The notes beneath the pieces are model-generated. The model was not told where the DNA came from. It worked only from the letters and a program-made list of their open reading frames with translations, and made no database searches. A stretch of DNA of 23,989 nt from a bacterium (GTDB lineage: Bacteria; CSSED10-310; JAJRTK01), in the NCBI GenBank assembly GCA_024278345.1, contig JAJRTK010000320.1, positions 1 through 23,989 on the forward strand, in the 5' to 3' direction. The position numbers were made by a program, and so were the translations under genes. Shown here piece after piece: positions 15,795-23,940 of the stretch (within the stretch, counting starts at the first letter, position 1; each line of letters opens with the position of its first letter).

Positions 15795-16246
15795 GGCTCT
15801 CCTCTGCGCCGGAGTTCATTTGCCCCCGGCTCCGTGTGCGATTCCAATTCTTTTGCCCAGGCGTCCGCGACTTAGCCAATTCGCCTCGATGGGCGGGGCA
15901 TGCTTCTCCTCCCGCGCCTGCCCGCCAGGCGGAGCATAAACTAAGGAGAACACCATCATGGCGATGGTGGCAACTTCGCCGCTTTATAGGATAAATTCCC
16001 CCGTCTTTGCAAGTCGTGGCGTTCTTCTTCCAGACTTTCCCAATCCTCTCCTCTCCGCTCCTGGCATCATTGCATCCTAGAAAACCATGACCCACGACAG
16101 TCACGCCTATAGCTCTTCTCACGAATCTTCAGCGGCTGCGAGCGACGGGAGGGAACAGAACCAGAAAACAGGTGACCGAAACGATGAACACCTCCGGCTA
16201 CGCCGCGCAACCCGCCTCACTGATGCTCCGTCATGAGCGCTGCGGG
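15795..16246. other. Intergenic region between the SCP2-like and phosphodiesterase genes
   Basis: These 452 bp should hold the promoter for the SCP2-FHA genes, which read leftwards, and the 3' end of the phosphodiesterase transcript arriving from the right. I see no clear promoter boxes or terminator. The only possible gene is a 40-codon open frame on the plus strand. Confidence 0.5.
15958..16080 (+). CDS. Possible small protein (40 residues), weak candidate
   Basis: An AAGGAG (15943-15948) stands 9 nt before an ATG that opens a 40-codon frame ending in TAG at 16078-16080. The peptide starts MAMVATSPLYRINSP. It has no recognisable domain, and its direction is opposite to both flanking genes. 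The good ribosome site is the only positive evidence; chance is a realistic explanation. Confidence 0.2.
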   Translation: MAMVATSPLYRINSPVFASRGVLLPDFPNPLLSAPGIIAS

Positions 16247-17971
16247 CTACCGGCTGCCGCCCCCGTCCAGATAACCGATGCCACGCAACCGCTCTAAGAT
16301 TTCTTTTTCTCCTGGCTCGTCCTCCCCAGTGACCGCCGTGACAATCGATTGCCAGGGAGTTGCCGGGACGTAACGGGGAGGCCGTGCTTTCAAGCCCGCC
16401 GGCTCCAGAATCTGCACCAAAAGCTTGCCATCCATGTCTAGAGGAATCGCCACATCAAACAAATAGAGGAGCGTTGGAGCGACGTCCAGAACCGACGCAC
16501 CCCAAAGCCGGTCGCTCTTTCGGATCGCCGGCCCACTGGCAAGGAACATTCCCCATGGGTAGTGGTCCCCCCGATCGCCCACGGTAACCAACCCATGGTC
16601 CGACACAATGAAAACTGTCACGTCACGGGGCATCCGCGCCAGGAGCCCGCCAACCCACTGGTCGATCTGCTCATAGGTGCTTGCTACAATGCCACGAGCC
16701 TCTTCGCCGCACCCTTCCGGTAGAGGAGCACCATCGCGCAAGGGCAAAAAGTTGTGGCTGGCAACATCAACCGATTCGAAATAGATGGAATAGAAACCCG
16801 GCTTCGGGGAATCCATGAGCTTTCGACCGATCCGCCAATAAAAATCATCCTGCCACAGAACTTCAGCAAACGTCTTCCATTTGTCGGGCCTCGTCGGCAC
16901 ACATCCCGGAGAGGCAAACCGGCGCATGAGTTTCTCGACCTCTCCATCCGTGGGCGCCAGGGGCAACAGCTCTTGAGCGAGCTCTGGCGGCCAAGTCAAC
17001 CGCTGCGTCGTCTTGCCCCGTTTCAGGCCTCTGAGTCCCACGTGCGAGCTCACAAGAAAACCGTTCACTTCGTACGCGGGCCAAGTCGCCCAATAACCGA
17101 CAACACCTACGGGGCTCCCCGCACGGCCAAGAAGTTGCCACACTGGGGGCTCCCGCCAGTGGATGCTCTGAGCGAACGTGTTCTTTGCTTCTGGAACATG
17201 AAAACCCTTCAAAAAGGAAAAACGGTCCATCACGGGCTCGAGATGGACCACTTCTTCTCCACCAGCGTCACGCACCCGTATAAAGCCCACCGCGGCAGCG
17301 AGATTCCTCTGGTCATCCTTCCCTTGGTAAGCCGCTGGAGTCGTCTGACGCTCGAACTCCATCACAAGGTCGTTGCGGATGGGCCGAAGCGCCCCCTTGG
17401 AAACCGGCAGCTCCACCACTTTCCAAGCCGCCGTGAGCTGGGCGCGACCCAAAAGCTGGCCATTCAACCAAAACGTGACGGATTGAGGAGCATTCGGCTC
17501 GTACGAGCGAAGCCGCATTTCCAGCTTCCAGGGCACACGGCCTGAAATCTCTGAAAGACGCACCAGCGCCCGCGGCGGGTCCTCCTGGCTTCCAGCCCAA
17601 ACAAACGAGGTGCCCGGCACGGGCAGGCGAAAATCGAGAATTCCATGTTTCTCCGGCACTTTACCTGTCGCCATGGAAGCCCATACAACGGGAGACCAAT
17701 AACCTTTTTTCGGCACCGGCTCAAGGACGCGAAGGCTCTGGATCGACTCCAAAGGCCCGAAGACTCCCCTGCGAATCAGGCGATCCAGGTGCGGCAACTT
17801 GCCCACGGATCGCAAATCGTCGATGATCCATGGATTCGCACCGTCTATCCCGATGAAAAGAAGAGTCGGTCGATTCGCCGAAAACTGGCAGCTCCCGCCT
17901 CCAAAGGCCAACAAAGTGACCATGAAGAGCACCACAAAGCCGCGAAACAGCCATCGATTCGCCCAGTGCAT
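16247..17971 (-). CDS. Membrane-anchored type I phosphodiesterase/nucleotide pyrophosphatase-family protein
   Basis: The 574-residue protein belongs to the alkaline phosphatase superfamily. An N-terminal hydrophobic segment (about 9-27) ends GGGSC; Cys28 could be a lipidation site, but Gly at -3 is atypical, so an anchor or signal peptide is as likely. Predicted metal ligands and nucleophile are Asp43 (FIGIDGA), Ser93 (YWSPVVWASMATG; Thr is more usual), Asp402/His406 (VDVASHNF), Asp458/His459 (VSDHG) and His470 (GDHYPWGMF). The catalytic domain should act outside the cytoplasmic membrane on phosphodiesters or related esters. An extra stretch of roughly 110 residues (about 130-240) with beta-sandwich character (SVTFWLNGQLLGRAQL ... 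AAWKVVELPVSK) is inserted after the nucleophile motif. The gene appears to stand alone. Confidence 0.9.
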   Translation of the reverse strand: MHWANRWLFRGFVVLFMVTLLAFGGGSCQFSANRPTLLFIGIDGANPWIIDDLRSVGKLPHLDRLIRRGVFGPLESIQSLRVLEPVPKKGYWSPVVWASMATGKVPEKHGILDFRLPVPGTSFVWAGSQEDPPRALVRLSEISGRVPWKLEMRLRSYEPNAPQSVTFWLNGQLLGRAQLTAAWKVVELPVSKGALRPIRNDLVMEFERQTTPAAYQGKDDQRNLAAAVGFIRVRDAGGEEVVHLEPVMDRFSFLKGFHVPEAKNTFAQSIHWREPPVWQLLGRAGSPVGVVGYWATWPAYEVNGFLVSSHVGLRGLKRGKTTQRLTWPPELAQELLPLAPTDGEVEKLMRRFASPGCVPTRPDKWKTFAEVLWQDDFYWRIGRKLMDSPKPGFYSIYFESVDVASHNFLPLRDGAPLPEGCGEEARGIVASTYEQIDQWVGGLLARMPRDVTVFIVSDHGLVTVGDRGDHYPWGMFLASGPAIRKSDRLWGASVLDVAPTLLYLFDVAIPLDMDGKLLVQILEPAGLKARPPRYVPATPWQSIVTAVTGEDEPGEKEILERLRGIGYLDGGGSR

Positions 17972-18381
17972 CGGAATCTCAGCTCTCTTTCAAATCGCCT
18001 GGAATTTCGTTGCCCAAGGTCCCAACTCTCTCACGGTGACTTTCGCCAACCGCCGGAGAGCCGCCCACAAAGGCGTAAGCACCGCAAGAAGAACCTAAGA
18101 GGAATGAGATTAATTAGCCTCTATCACAATCGAAAATCAAGCGGTCCATGATTCCGGATTTGTTTCCAAGGGGTCCGGCAAGGTATGCAGGAGTGGGTTG
18201 GGTAAGGCTAACCCATCCAAACGCCATTGATGCGGTTCACATGGAATCGGAACTTCAACCCCGGCTTCGACAAGTGGCGGGATCCCTGGCCATTCCTGGC
18301 TTCTGTGGCAGCGGCCAGGTGGCTATGCGCGAGTACAGGGTATCTGTTAGGGGGAGAGAATTCTGCTGCTGAAGCAGGGAA
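17972..18381. other. Divergent intergenic region before the solenoid/acidic-repeat gene
   Basis: This 410-bp gap between divergent genes has no convincing gene. It contains two weak palindromes: TGGGTT/AACCCA (18194-18199 and 18210-18215) and CCTGGCC/GGCCAGG (18285-18291 and 18313-18319). CTGCT/AGCAG (18363-18367 and 18373-18377) lies next to the start codon and could partly mask the GGGA ribosome site. No promoter could be assigned. Confidence 0.5.
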
Positions 18382-21300
18382 ATGTGGAGAAAAGCAGTGA
18401 CTTGGTTACGCGATTGGTTTTCAGTCACCGAAAAAACGCTTGAACGCTGGGCGCGGCGCGGTCAGTGGCAGCGTTTGGCCGAGCTCCTAGGAAACGATGA
18501 GCGGCAGGAACTGCACGAAGCGGCGGTGGACAAGCTCGATGCTTGCCTTGAGGAACATCGGCCCAGCCTCGGAGCTTCCGACCTCGATCTGCTCGCTTCG
18601 ATCTTGGGCAACTGGGTCGATCACAAATCGGAGACTTGTTTTAAATGGCTCGGGAAGTGGGTGAAATCTCTTTCATCCGGAGTCCGCACTCAGCTCTTCG
18701 TGCGCCTTGCCGCCAGCAATTCTGGGCGACCGTGGCTGGTCCAGCTCCTCGTGGATCCGGAAACTTCCTCCGAAGTCGCTGCTGCCGCTTTCGAGTGCCT
18801 GGGAGCGAAGCGGAGCGATCTCGCTCACGTACCAGATGACCTGGACCCCGACTCCGCTGGGGCCCGGCGCGTCCTGCAAATGTTGCGTTCAATGCTCGAT
18901 GAGTCGCGACCGGGGAAGCTCCTGAGGCCCTTGATGCAACGAGGGGAAAAAGCTGTCGCGCGAGCCGCTTCCCACTTGGCCCAGGAAATCGTCGATGGGT
19001 CTCTCTCCGCCGGTGAAACTCTCGAGGGGGCAGCACTTGGGTTGGGGACGGAGCTAAGCCGCCAGCTTCCGGGATGGTTGCCGAAGCTCATGGAATCAGT
19101 TTCGCGGCCGAATCTCTTGCTCAGGCTCATTTCCGAGGTTGCGAGGGAATGGAATCCCGAAGAAGCCGTCTCCCGCTTGCTTTCTTTCCAAGGGCGCTTG
19201 GACTCCGATGATCCTGGGCGGGCCGAGTTGTTCGAGGTTCTCAAATCCATGGGAGTTTCGGCTGATTTCTGGCGCCAGACGTACGAGCAGGCCTCCCGGA
19301 CCGCACGGGAGTGGCTTGTAGATATGGCTGTGGAGAGGGGCGAATTGACGAGTTTTGCCGCCGATGTGCTCGTTGAGGTCATTCTTTCGGAGCAAGGAAA
19401 TCCCGAGCGCATCGATAGAATCGTGACCCTGCTCAGTGATTCGGTGGCGTCAGAGGTTCTCCACAAAGCTTATGCCGCAGTGAAACCAGAGACGCGACAA
19501 CTCCTCTTTGAGGCCCTTGGCCGGAGCGAGCGCGTTCGTCCGGTTTTCTACGAAAAAATCATTCTCAATTCAGCCGAACCGCCAGAACGCAGAAAACTCG
19601 CTGTCATCCGCTTGTTCGAGGTTTCCAGTGCCTCCAGCTTGCTCGATCTCTTGAGCCAGCTCGACGGCGCCGGCAAGGTGGCCATCGAGCCCCTGTTGCT
19701 CGAGATTTACCTCGATGAGCAGGAAACCTCGGAGCCACTCGCCTCCGTGCTTCTGGAGCAGATCCTTACGGCTTCCGATGAGCGGCTGGAAGCGATCATG
19801 GATCAGTTTGATGCCGCCGAAACGATCCCGCCACGCGCCAGAAAACTCGTGGAGCAGATCGGCGTGAAGCACGGCGAGTCGGGACTGCTGGTTCGGCAAC
19901 TGGAGAAAGCAGCCGGCCCTGTCCGGGATCTCCTTTACCCCATCGCGCAACGCCGGATCCAAAAGCGGCTTCTTGGCTACCCTCCCTTGCCTCTTGCACC
20001 CAACGAGGCGCTTTTGCTCAAGAAACTCGCCACGGCGGATCTCGGCTGGTTCCGCACCCTGATCCGCCGTGCGGCCACACCCGATGTCTTGTGCGATGCC
20101 GTACTCCTTGTGGCCGGAAATCTCAGACGGGATGAAGGGCCTTTTGAGCTGCTATGCGCTTATTACCGCCAAAGGGGAATCAGCGATAGCGTTGCCCGGA
20201 AGATCATCAAAACGCTAGTCAAATACCAGGCTGGGGCAGAAGTTTACGCAAGCCTCTACAACCATTCTAGCCGGTCGTTGCGCCTGAAGGTCTTGCAGAT
20301 TCTTCGGGAGCACCCAAGAGTTAGCGAACTTTCCTTGAGCTTTTTGGGAAACGTCCTTTTGGATGAGCACTCTGGCCGCCAGAGTCGAGGATGCGTTTTG
20401 CACATCTTGGAACGGCGAGGAGAGCTTAATCGCTTGGTCGATTTCTACAAACAGGCTGATTCCCGGGGCAAGGCAATCCTCTTTTCCCTCTGTGAGAAAG
20501 TTCCCTCCGTGGGCAAGGAGTTTTACGAAAGCGTTTTGCTCGATCTCAAGGAAGATTCGAAGCGAAGGTTCCATGCCGCGCTCTGGATTTCACGACACTC
20601 TGATCGCGGCGGCCTGAGCCGGTGGCTCGAGAAGCGCCCCTCGGAGTGCCATCACGAAATCCGCCGGTGGCTGGTCAACCGATACCTCAACCGCGCGACT
20701 CCGACCTTAGAGGCGACCGCTCTACTCAAGTCGATGGCTCCATGCCGCCCCGAGGATCTATTGGGCGTCCTCGAAACAGCGGCTTCAGAAACCTCTTTTG
20801 AAGGCCGCTTGCTGGAACTTGGGCGTACGGCAACAGCACGCGAGGGAGGCGTCGCGGTACTGGTGCGCCTACTGAGAGAAGCCGGTGAAGCCTTGGGTTC
20901 CGTTGCTCAAACACTGGCTCGGGAACACCTGGAGCAGCGAGCCGCTGGCGGTGAACAAGGGACCTTCGAAGGAGTGGACTTCGAGCTGGCCGTTGAACTG
21001 AGCGTGCGAGACAAGGATTGGCTTGCCAAGATCGTCGATGCAACACCAAAGCCACGGGAACTAGAGAGCTTGGTGACTGCCGTCCGGGAACGCATGCCAG
21101 ACGACCAGACACTTGCAGATCTCGCTGTCAAAGTCGCCCCTGTTCCGGCAATCGAAGAGCCCGAACGGGAGGAGCCGGAAGGCGAGGCGGATACGGCTCA
21201 GGATGAAGCGGCGCCTGATGAAGCCGAGACCGAGGCGGAAGCGGCTCAGGCCGACGTAGAGCCGGAGGTCGAGGCTGATCTAGAGCCGGAAGAACCTCAG

Positions 21301-22149
21301 GCCGACGTAGAGCCGGAAGCCAAGGCGGAGACCGAGGCGGAAGAACCTCAGGCCGACGTAGAGCCGGAGGTCGAGGCAAAATCGGGAGAGATGGAGCCGG
21401 AAGCTGAGGCTGATCTAGAGCCGGAAGCCAAGGCGGAGACCGAGGCGGAAGAACCTCAAGCCGACGTAGAGCCGGAAGCTGAGGCTAAACCGGAAGCCAA
21501 GGCGGAGACCGAGGCGGAAGAGCCTCAGGCCGACGTAGAGCCGGAAGCCAGGGCGGAGACCGAGCCGGAAGAGCCTCAGGCCGACGTAGAGACAGAAGGC
21601 GAGGCGGATACGGCTCAGGATGAAGCGGCGCCTGATGAAGCCGAGACCGAGCCGGAAGAGCCTCAGGCTAATCTAGGGTCGAAAGCCAGGGCGGAGACCG
21701 AGCCGGAAGAGCCTCAGGCCGACGTAGAGACGGAAGGCGAGGCGGATCTAGAGCCGGAAGCCCAGGCGGAGACCGAGACGGAAGAACCTCAGGCCGACGC
21801 AGAGACAGAAGGCGAGGCGGATCTAGAGCCGGAAGCCCAGGCGGAGACCGCGCCGGAAGAGCCTCAGGCCGACGCAGAGACGGAAGGCGAGGCGGATACG
21901 GCTCAGGATGAAGCGGCGCCTGATGAAGCCGAGACCGAGACGGAAGAGCCTCAGGCTAATCTAGGGTCGAAAGCCCAGGCGGAGACCGCGCGGGAAGAGC
22001 CTCAGGCCGACGTAGAGCCGGAGGTCGAGGCTGATCTAGAGCCGGAAGAGGCTCAGGCCGAAGAAGCCGAAGAGGAAGCTGAGGCCGGAACAGATTCTTG
22101 TGCTTTGGATGAACCGTCTGATTCCAGTGAGCCGAAATTTTTGATGTAG
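18382..22149 (+). CDS. Large helical-repeat (HEAT/ARM-like) protein with an expanded acidic repeat tail
   Basis: I do not recognise a named family for these 1255 residues. Residues 1 to about 915 are almost entirely amphipathic helices with recurring Leu-rich pairs, for example LLDLLSQLDGAGKVAIEPLL and LRLKVLQILREHPRVSELSL. This is the look of an alpha-solenoid scaffold. Residues about 925-1235 are a Glu/Ala/Pro/Gln/Asp repeat region, followed by a short Ser/Asp-rich end (DSSEPKFLM). No signal peptide or membrane helix is seen, so it is probably cytoplasmic. The ATG at 18382 is preceded by AGGGA with unusually short spacing. The tail should be very acidic and disordered, suiting interaction with basic partners or phase-like assembly; that is inference. 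It has no co-directional neighbour. Confidence 0.9.
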   Translation: MWRKAVTWLRDWFSVTEKTLERWARRGQWQRLAELLGNDERQELHEAAVDKLDACLEEHRPSLGASDLDLLASILGNWVDHKSETCFKWLGKWVKSLSSGVRTQLFVRLAASNSGRPWLVQLLVDPETSSEVAAAAFECLGAKRSDLAHVPDDLDPDSAGARRVLQMLRSMLDESRPGKLLRPLMQRGEKAVARAASHLAQEIVDGSLSAGETLEGAALGLGTELSRQLPGWLPKLMESVSRPNLLLRLISEVAREWNPEEAVSRLLSFQGRLDSDDPGRAELFEVLKSMGVSADFWRQTYEQASRTAREWLVDMAVERGELTSFAADVLVEVILSEQGNPERIDRIVTLLSDSVASEVLHKAYAAVKPETRQLLFEALGRSERVRPVFYEKIILNSAEPPERRKLAVIRLFEVSSASSLLDLLSQLDGAGKVAIEPLLLEIYLDEQETSEPLASVLLEQILTASDERLEAIMDQFDAAETIPPRARKLVEQIGVKHGESGLLVRQLEKAAGPVRDLLYPIAQRRIQKRLLGYPPLPLAPNEALLLKKLATADLGWFRTLIRRAATPDVLCDAVLLVAGNLRRDEGPFELLCAYYRQRGISDSVARKIIKTLVKYQAGAEVYASLYNHSSRSLRLKVLQILREHPRVSELSLSFLGNVLLDEHSGRQSRGCVLHILERRGELNRLVDFYKQADSRGKAILFSLCEKVPSVGKEFYESVLLDLKEDSKRRFHAALWISRHSDRGGLSRWLEKRPSECHHEIRRWLVNRYLNRATPTLEATALLKSMAPCRPEDLLGVLETAASETSFEGRLLELGRTATAREGGVAVLVRLLREAGEALGSVAQTLAREHLEQRAAGGEQGTFEGVDFELAVELSVRDKDWLAKIVDATPKPRELESLVTAVRERMPDDQTLADLAVKVAPVPAIEEPEREEPEGEADTAQDEAAPDEAETEAEAAQADVEPEVEADLEPEEPQADVEPEAKAETEAEEPQADVEPEVEAKSGEMEPEAEADLEPEAKAETEAEEPQADVEPEAEAKPEAKAETEAEEPQADVEPEARAETEPEEPQADVETEGEADTAQDEAAPDEAETEPEEPQANLGSKARAETEPEEPQADVETEGEADLEPEAQAETETEEPQADAETEGEADLEPEAQAETAPEEPQADAETEGEADTAQDEAAPDEAETETEEPQANLGSKAQAETAREEPQADVEPEVEADLEPEEAQAEEAEEEAEAGTDSCALDEPSDSSEPKFLM
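21154..22089 (+). repeat. In-frame acidic repeat tract (EEPQA units, higher-order 288-nt duplication)
   Basis: The anchor EEPQA occurs 11 times, with the CCT codon at 21295, 21346, 21454, 21523, 21574, 21661, 21712, 21787, 21862, 21949 and 22000. Spacings are 51, 108, 69, 51, 87, 51, 75, 75, 87 and 51 nt, all multiples of three. A second element, GEADTAQDEAAPDEAETE, occurs at 21181, 21598 and 21886. The blocks around 21598-21720 and 21886-22008 repeat each other at exactly 288 nt. Units are nearly identical at DNA level, pointing to recent expansion by slippage or unequal exchange. Confidence 0.92.
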
Positions 22150-22157
22150 GATTCTGG

Positions 22158-22190
22158 GCCCCACCGGGTTGACTTGTCGGTCGGTGGGGC
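22158..22190. terminator. Probable bidirectional terminator hairpin between convergent genes
   Basis: GCCCCACCG (22158-22166) pairs perfectly with CGGTGGGGC (22182-22190), a 9-bp GC-rich stem with a 15-nt loop. It lies 9 nt after the solenoid gene stop and 17 nt before the exchanger stop on the other strand. Only a short T-rich stretch follows on the plus strand, so termination may be inefficient or factor-assisted. Its place between two converging 3' ends is the main support. Confidence 0.65.
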
Positions 22191-22206
22191 TTGTTGTCCC
22201 GACGGT

Positions 22207-23124
22207 TCAGCGATAAAAATCGTAGAACCAGCGTCCAATATTCACAATGACTAGAAGCGCCCCCTCCCGCCGGGAGACCTTCCAGCCGGTGCGCATCATG
22301 ATGACCACGGCGATGACCATCCCCGACAACACGACGATGCTGCTATAGCCGCCTGGCTCGATTTCCATGGGACGAATGACCCCCGCAAGCCCAAGAACTC
22401 CAAGAAGGTTGAAGATATCGCTGCCGATGAGATTGCCCGCGGAGATCCCGTGTTTCCCTCGGATGACAGCGACGAGCGACGTCGTGAGCTCCGGTGCGGA
22501 GGTTCCCGCAGCAACGATGGTAACGGCGATCACCCAGTCCGATACTCCAAAGTTTCGGGCAAGGGAAGAGGCGGCCTCCACGAGGAAATGGCCACCCGCC
22601 AGCACCAAGGCGAGCCCAGCTAGGAGGCGCGGGATCTCGTACCATCGGAACGGCCCGCCAGGGATTTCTTCATCCGGCTTTTCCCGGAGGTAGAGAAGGT
22701 AGGTGATGTAACTCAGGAGTAGAAGGAGCATAAAGGCCCCTTCCCAGCGTGCTAGGGTGTAGTCAGCCAGGAAGAACAAAAGCAGGAAAGAACATCCAAT
22801 CAAGACCATCCCGTCTCGATAAACGAGCGACCGGGAGGTGGAGATGGCTCGGACGAGAGCAACGCCGCCTAGAATAAAACCGAGATTGAAGATATTCGAT
22901 CCGACGATGTTGCCGATGGAGATATCGGCTTGGCCTTTGATGGCTGCGCCAATGGAAACGGCGAACTCCGGTGCGGAAGTGCCAAAGGAGACAATGGTCA
23001 ACCCAATGACCAGCTCAGAGATTCCCAATCGCGTTGCAATCTTGGAAGCAGACTCCACGACCCACTCGGCACCGCCCCATAAACAAAAGATGCAGATGAT
23101 AATGATTCCGAAATCGATGGCCAT
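22207..23124 (-). CDS. Na+/Ca2+ exchanger family antiporter (YrbG/CaxA type)
   Basis: The 305-residue polytopic membrane protein has the two inverted alpha-repeats of the cation/Ca2+ exchanger superfamily. The first (about 38-80) has FGTSAPEFAVS and GNIVGSNIFN; the second (about 198-239) has AGTSAPELTTS and GNLIGSDIFN. The acidic residues of both GTSAPE motifs, which coordinate the cation, are intact. About ten hydrophobic helices fit the family, and the length is close to the usual about 320. It probably exports Ca2+ in exchange for Na+ or H+. GGGAG upstream of the ATG supports the start. It is transcribed alone, convergent with the solenoid gene. Confidence 0.96.
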   Translation of the reverse strand: MAIDFGIIIICIFCLWGGAEWVVESASKIATRLGISELVIGLTIVSFGTSAPEFAVSIGAAIKGQADISIGNIVGSNIFNLGFILGGVALVRAISTSRSLVYRDGMVLIGCSFLLLFFLADYTLARWEGAFMLLLLLSYITYLLYLREKPDEEIPGGPFRWYEIPRLLAGLALVLAGGHFLVEAASSLARNFGVSDWVIAVTIVAAGTSAPELTTSLVAVIRGKHGISAGNLIGSDIFNLLGVLGLAGVIRPMEIEPGGYSSIVVLSGMVIAVVIMMRTGWKVSRREGALLVIVNIGRWFYDFYR

Positions 23125-23433
23125 CGGTAAACGGTCTCCCTAAATAAGCGCGTTTGGCAGTCAACACACACGAACCGGAAGCTCACCTGGAATTGCTTGG
23201 AAACTCCGCGGACCTCCTTGGTGGACAAGGAGATGCCGGAACAGGGTTCGAAGCCAGCTTGAACCAAAGATTGATGTGGACAGGACCTCTGTCCCCTCTT
23301 TCATGCGGCGGAGAACATCAAGTGGCAAGCTCACGGTACCGGGTAGAGGCTAGGCGCTCGGAGGCGTTCCGTCAAAAGACCGCCCTGGATTGTGCTGGTG
23401 CCCCGCTCACGGCGCAAGAACCTGTCGCGGTAG

Positions 23434-23452
23434 TCGTCTTTGAAAAAGACGA
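23434..23452. repeat. Palindromic hairpin (TCGTCTTT/AAAGACGA)
   Basis: TCGTCTTT at 23434-23441 pairs with AAAGACGA at 23445-23452 around a GAA loop. It has a lower GC content than the other hairpins here and no T-run after it. Confidence 0.55.
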
Positions 23453-23557
23453 TATCAGTCGGCACCGGCCCCCCTCGGAAAAGACCCGTAGAAAAAAATG
23501 TGGATCCCCAGGATATCCAAGATCCAATGCGAAATGTTACCGTGAAAGTATACGCCT

Positions 23558-23583
23558 GCATGGAGGCCGGAAGGCCTCCATGC
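23558..23583. repeat. Perfect 11-bp palindrome with GGAA tetraloop
   Basis: GCATGGAGGCC (23558-23568) pairs without mismatch with GGCCTCCATGC (23573-23583). The loop GGAA fits the GNRA pattern of stable RNA tetraloops. No T-run follows. Confidence 0.7.
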
Positions 23584-23614
23584 TCCATGCGACAAAATTG
23601 AGGAATGGAGTTTG

Positions 23615-23638
23615 TGCGCAGGCCTTCCGGCCCGCGCA
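23615..23638. repeat. Palindrome with one mismatch, next to the GGAA hairpin
   Basis: TGCGC-A-GGCC (23615-23624) pairs with GGCC-C-GCGCA (23629-23638), leaving one A/C mismatch and a TTCC loop. It stands 31 bp after the GGAA hairpin. Its inner core (AGGCCTTCCGG) is the reverse complement of that hairpin's core, so the two form a pair like the two-unit REP mosaics of other bacteria. Confidence 0.6.
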
Positions 23639-23814
23639 TGCTCTTGGCGGCGGAGACGTATCGGGGCATCCAGGTAAAGTGGGACACTCCATGGATTGTG
23701 GTACTGCCAATCGTCCATGCAACGCCTCGCGTTACTCCACGATCATCCGGGGCCTCCGGCATCCGGCCCCTGGCAGGGCTTTGCCCCGCACCCACCAGGG
23801 AGCCAGCTCAACTT

Positions 23815-23838
23815 CCCGTTGCAACAAAGGGCAACGGG
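23815..23838. repeat. Inverted relative of the 3807-3832 palindrome
   Basis: CCCGTTGC (23815-23822) pairs with GCAACGGG (23831-23838) around an 8-nt loop. Stem sequence and loop length equal those at 3808-3831. The loop matches better when read on the opposite strand, so this copy is inverted. Confidence 0.7.
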
Positions 23839-23857
23839 ATCCCAGCCCGCGTGGATG

Positions 23858-23890
23858 GACGCTGCGCGTCTTTTTTTGACGCTGCGCGTC
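23858..23890 (+). repeat. Two tandem mini-hairpins, each followed by a T-run
   Basis: GACGC-TGC-GCGTC occurs at 23858-23870 and again at 23878-23890, a direct 20-nt tandem. T7 follows the first copy and TTTTCTTT the second. Each copy looks like a minimal intrinsic terminator, but no gene reads into it from the left within 1.7 kb. Confidence 0.6.
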
Positions 23891-23940
23891 TTTTCTTTCA
23901 TTCTTCGGGGTGGTTCGATTCTCCGACCTCGGTCATGGTA

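Noticed and set aside
18148-18372. A 74-codon open frame before the solenoid gene
   Set aside because: It includes two palindromes, has no good ribosome site and no recognisable product.
21154-22089. CRISPR-like or other DNA-level array
   Set aside because: Units are of unequal length, stay in frame, and encode a coherent acidic repeat; there are no fixed repeats with unique spacers.
23154-23879. A 241-codon plus-strand open frame
   Set aside because: It crosses several perfect palindromes, and its Arg/Ser/Pro-rich translation resembles no protein family.
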